Source: SAR116 cluster bacterium (lineage in GTDB: Bacteria > Pseudomonadota > Alphaproteobacteria > Puniceispirillales > Marisalimonadaceae). Taken from it: DNA of 7,983 bases. The translations under genes and the position numbers were made by a program. Location: positions 1 to 7,983 of the forward strand of contig NZIY01000020.1 of the NCBI GenBank assembly GCA_002691795.1, in the 5' to 3' direction. Positions 6,101-7,983 of this stretch are shown in pieces (position 1 is the stretch's first letter; the number at the start of each line of letters is the position of its first letter). The notes under the pieces are model-generated. The model ran no database searches and was not told where the DNA came from. It was given only the letters and a program-made list of their open reading frames with translations.

Positions 6101-7033
6101 CTAAACTAAATTTTTGTTTAACAATTCTCTTTGTATATTTAAAATAGTGTTAATATGAAATTTAGCTTCGTGTTTTTGATCTATATCAAAACTTGGAATA
6201 CTTCCACGACAAATATCTAAAGAAAAAATATTTTCTTTAACTCTTAACATTTTATAAAATTTAATTGATGTATTTATATGTTGATGTGCAAAAGAAATTG
6301 TTGGTAAAATTTTGTAGAAAAGTTCTCTTGCCTCATTTTCCTTTTTATTCTGCATTAACTGGTATACATTGTTATAAATTATTTCCATTGTTGAAGGAAT
6401 AAAACCATGTACACCCCTCCTCATAGCTTCTATGAAACCAGTTGCAGCCCAGCCACCTGTAAGGTGTAATTTATTTTTTGTTATCTTCTTAATATTTGAA
6501 TACTTTAACCCTGAGTTTACAACTTCAATTTTTAATGACTTAAACTTTGGAACTTCATCCATAAGTTTTTTAATAATATTGTCAGAGAGGCCATAGCCAT
6601 CCCATGATAAATCTTGTATCATTAAATGTGATGGACCAATTTCATTTATTTTTTTATAAAATTTTATTAGTTCATTTTCGTCTAGATTCATTGGGGCCTG
6701 AATTAAAAACCATTTAACGTGTTTTTGTCTTGCAAGTTCTACTAATGAATAAATCTCTTCAACAATTGATGAACTACAACCAAAAATAATTGGAATTTTA
6801 TCATTATTGACATTCAAAATAAATTCCATCAATTCCGATTTTTCTTTAAAAGTTAGACTTTGTGTCTCACCTGCAACTGCTGTCACAAGCATGCCAGCAC
6901 AGTTTGTTTGAATAGTATGAAAAATTAACTTTTTTAAGCTCTTATAATCTATCGACTTATCTTTATTAAAAGGTGTATGTAAACTAGGTATAATTCCATT
7001 CAATTCTCTAAGAGGAGATGCTTTAGACATCAT
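6101..7033 (-). CDS. DapA/NAL-superfamily aldolase-like protein of unknown substrate
   Basis: A 310-residue TIM-barrel protein of the dihydrodipicolinate synthase/N-acetylneuraminate lyase superfamily (class I, Schiff-base aldolases and dehydratases). The start (LNGIIPSLHTPFNKDKSID), the GE of TAVAGETQSLT at 51-61, and the Schiff-base lysine Lys168 in SLKIEV are visible. It departs from true DapA: the Thr-Thr of GTTGE is Ala-Val-Ala (52-54), and the catalytic Tyr of the YN-P motif is absent, the segment reading LMIQDLS (137-143). It should therefore not be called lysine-biosynthetic DapA; a keto-acid or sugar-acid aldolase/dehydratase is more likely. Its ATGATG start overlaps the csaA TGA, giving translational coupling; either ATG (7033 or 7030) may be used. 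The zinc dehydrogenase downstream could act on the same compound, which is inference from adjacency. Confidence 0.82.
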   Translation of the reverse strand: MMSKASPLRELNGIIPSLHTPFNKDKSIDYKSLKKLIFHTIQTNCAGMLVTAVAGETQSLTFKEKSELMEFILNVNNDKIPIIFGCSSSIVEEIYSLVELARQKHVKWFLIQAPMNLDENELIKFYKKINEIGPSHLMIQDLSWDGYGLSDNIIKKLMDEVPKFKSLKIEVVNSGLKYSNIKKITKNKLHLTGGWAATGFIEAMRRGVHGFIPSTMEIIYNNVYQLMQNKKENEARELFYKILPTISFAHQHINTSIKFYKMLRVKENIFSLDICRGSIPSFDIDQKHEAKFHINTILNIQRELLNKNLV

Positions 7034-7359
7034 CCTATTTTAGTACCATCTTCAACATTTGAATCAACACCTAATAATTTTACATCTTCACCTGTAATTG
7101 CACCTAAAATCAAAATTTCTGAAATGACACCTGCAATATTTTTTTTAGGAAAATTCGTAACAGCTATAACTTTTTTGTTAAGCAATTCATCTTTAGTATA
7201 TTTTGTCACCTGAGCTGAAGATTTTTTAATGCCATCAATTTTTCCAAAATCTACGTCTATTACGTAAGCTGGTTTTCTAGCCTTAACATTATCTTCAATT
7301 TTAATAATTGTTCCAACTTGAATATTAAATTTAGAAAAATTTTCAAAGTTAATTTCCAT
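7030..7359 (-). CDS. csaA: CsaA-like tRNA-binding-domain protein
   Basis: A 109-residue stand-alone tRNA-binding OB-fold domain of the CsaA/Trbp111 type, related to the C-terminal domain of methionyl-tRNA synthetase. CsaA of Bacillus has been described as having export-related chaperone activity. The family signature is clear: FNIQVGTIIKIE at about 11-22, YVIDVDFGKIDGIKKSSAQVT in the middle (split around 32-52), and VIAVTNFPKKNIAGVISEILILGA at about 64-87. Length is the usual 107-112. The ATG directly follows the TAG of the bactofilin gene (TAGATG, no gap), and its own TGA is inside the ATGATG start of the aldolase-like gene, so the three genes are very likely translated from one message. No Shine-Dalgarno stands between it and the upstream gene apart from what lies in the bactofilin 3' end, consistent with coupling. 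Confidence 0.88.
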   Translation of the reverse strand: MEINFENFSKFNIQVGTIIKIEDNVKARKPAYVIDVDFGKIDGIKKSSAQVTKYTKDELLNKKVIAVTNFPKKNIAGVISEILILGAITGEDVKLLGVDSNVEDGTKIG

Positions 7360-7710
7360 CTATTTTTTTGAAACTTTATTATTTAAAATACTTTTGTCAG
7401 ACATTTTAATAACTTTAGATGATTTTAAAAATCCTCCTTCGTCTATTTTTAAAGATCTATAAATAATATCACCTTCAACTGTTCCAATAGATGAAATATG
7501 AAGTTTGTCAGTCATAATGTCTGCCTTGACATTACCATGAACAAAAACTTCTACTGCTGTAATATGTCCTATAAAATTTGCCGATTCTCTTATATATAAT
7601 TTATCAATTTTGATTGTACCTTCAAAAAAGCCGTTCAAAATCATCTCACCTGTGCCAAAATAATTCCCTTTGAATTTATCCTTTTGTTGGATATTTGATT
7701 TATATTCCAA
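7360..7710 (-). CDS. Bactofilin-type polymer-forming cytoskeletal protein
   Basis: A 116-residue bactofilin/CcmA-like protein (PF04519 type), which self-assembles into nucleotide-independent filaments of stacked beta-helices and usually organises cell-wall enzymes or cell shape at the inner membrane. The repeating pattern of hydrophobic and Gly residues at roughly 16-105 (GTGEMILNGFFEGTIKIDKLYI, AEVFVHGNVKADIMTDKLHI and GTVEGDIIYRSLKI, each as a beta-helix turn or two) is the recognisable core, flanked by short disordered Lys-rich ends. It is at the small end of the family. The start is TTG at 7710: an in-frame TGA lies two codons upstream, an AGAG lies 6 bases before it, and the next Met is inside the core. 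It leads the unit with csaA and the aldolase-like gene. I see no adjacent M23 peptidase, a common bactofilin neighbour. Confidence 0.85.
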   Translation of the reverse strand: MEYKSNIQQKDKFKGNYFGTGEMILNGFFEGTIKIDKLYIRESANFIGHITAVEVFVHGNVKADIMTDKLHISSIGTVEGDIIYRSLKIDEGGFLKSSKVIKMSDKSILNNKVSKK

Positions 7711-7774
7711 ATTTCACTCTTTTTTATTAATATTAACATTTTATAGATAATTATGTAAGAGGAATTAAAATGTA
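7711..7774. promoter_or_regulatory. Short divergent intergenic region upstream of the bactofilin gene and a small ORF
   Basis: A 64-base A/T-rich gap between divergent starts. It contains TATAAAAT on the minus strand (bases around 7737-7745), a plausible -10 box for the bactofilin unit, and AGAGGA at 7758-7763 on the plus strand, a Shine-Dalgarno for the small ORF that follows. Two ATG-TAA start-stop pairs lie at 7753 and 7770. Promoter boxes are by eye and uncertain. Confidence 0.3.
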
Positions 7775-7912
7775 ATGATGTTAGTTAACTTAATTTTAAA
7801 ATTTAAATATTTTTTGATAATATTTTTTGCAATACTTTTGATAATTTGTTTACCTTATGTAGCTAGATATAATCAATTATTTAAAAATATACTATCTTTT
7901 TGTGGATTTTAA
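7775..7912 (+). CDS. Possible small membrane peptide (45 aa), unrecognised
   Basis: A frame of 45 codons plus TAA, beginning ATG-ATG. The peptide is MMLVNLILKFKYFLII..., with a continuous hydrophobic helix at about residues 12-30 and a basic/polar tail with RYNQLFKN. An AGAGGA (7758-7763) lies upstream, but its best-spaced start is an ATG-TAA at 7770; the TAA overlaps the ATG at 7775 (TAATG), so re-initiation would be needed or 7775/7778 used at 11-14 bases spacing. Its stop shares a TTAA with the stop of the gene entering from the right, the same tail-to-tail arrangement as hpt/cutA, which favours a real gene boundary. A/T-rich sequence readily makes hydrophobic frames by chance (TTT, ATA, TTA codons), so this remains tentative. 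No family recognised. Confidence 0.4.
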   Translation: MMLVNLILKFKYFLIIFFAILLIICLPYVARYNQLFKNILSFCGF

Positions 7913-7983
7913 ATTTTTTTTGAAAAATCTTTTAAATTTGAAATAATTTTTTCGTCAGGAATATGAAATCTATCAATTATGTT
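7909..7983 (-). CDS. C-terminal end of an unidentified protein (5' part outside window)
   Basis: The minus strand is open from the right edge for 24 codons and ends in TAA at 7909-7911. The visible residues, NIIDRFHIPDEKIISN followed by LKDFSKKI, have a normal protein composition with a polar, amphipathic, Lys-ending tail, unlike random A/T-rich frames. The stop interlocks with the stop of the small plus-strand frame in TTAA. Too little is visible to name a family. The gene would be on the same strand as the bactofilin unit. Confidence 0.5.
   Translation of the reverse strand, partial: NIIDRFHIPDEKIISNLKDFSKKI

Noticed and set aside
2040..7033. TGA read as tryptophan (alternative code) in an A/T-rich genome
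   Set aside because: TGA ends the cNMP-domain gene and csaA exactly where the families end and where the next gene starts, and tryptophans at conserved positions are TGG.
1..7983. CRISPR arrays, insertion sequences, tRNA or rRNA genes
   Set aside because: No regularly spaced repeats, transposase-like frames, terminal inverted repeats or cloverleaf patterns were seen; nearly all bases are in the genes listed.

Overview
The window is strongly AT-rich (roughly 30% GC by eye) and almost fully coding. Genes are packed with gaps of 0-15 bases, 4-base overlaps and shared stop codons, and several use TTG starts. TAA, TAG and TGA all serve as stops, so the standard bacterial code fits. This style and the gene content (protocatechuate dioxygenase, a flavin Baeyer-Villiger-type monooxygenase, bactofilin, CsaA, hypoxanthine phosphoribosyltransferase, CutA) suggest a streamlined, probably marine proteobacterium, most likely an alphaproteobacterium. 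That placement is inference; there is no rRNA or other phylogenetic marker here.

Layout. (1) Positions 1-1565, plus strand: a class B flavoprotein (Baeyer-Villiger) monooxygenase cut at its N-terminus by the window edge. (2) Positions 3932 down to 1567, minus strand: a compact run of five genes, namely a four-helix DUF4149/TMEM205-like membrane protein, pcaH and pcaG (the two subunits of protocatechuate 3,4-dioxygenase), a 56-residue single-helix membrane protein too short for routine ORF calling, and a stand-alone cyclic-nucleotide-binding-domain protein with a helical tail. The run ends one base from the monooxygenase stop. (3) Positions 3994-4530, plus strand: hpt, divergent from the five-gene run. 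(4) Positions 7710 down to 4527, minus strand: a bactofilin, csaA and an atypical DapA/NAL-superfamily aldolase fused end to start with no gap or with overlap; then a 111-base spacer with a perfect 10-bp hairpin; then a zinc-dependent medium-chain dehydrogenase and cutA, which ends inside the hpt stop. (5) Positions 7711-7983: a probable 45-residue membrane peptide on the plus strand and the C-terminal end of an unidentified minus-strand gene.

How it fits together. PcaHG opens the ring of protocatechuate to beta-carboxy-cis,cis-muconate; the later beta-ketoadipate genes (pcaB, C, D, I, J, F) and a PcaQ-type regulator are not in the window. A BVMO next to pcaHG is compatible with oxidation of (aromatic) ketones in the same catabolic area, but the two units are convergent, so this is positional inference only. 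The aldolase-like protein and the dehydrogenase could act on one hydroxy- or keto-acid, again inferred from adjacency. The points that most deserve attention are the small membrane ORF and intact cNMP-binding module downstream of pcaG, the aldolase that keeps the Schiff-base lysine but lacks the usual DapA Thr-Thr and Tyr residues, and two genes whose good Shine-Dalgarno sequence faces a 1-2 codon mini-ORF that overlaps the true start.
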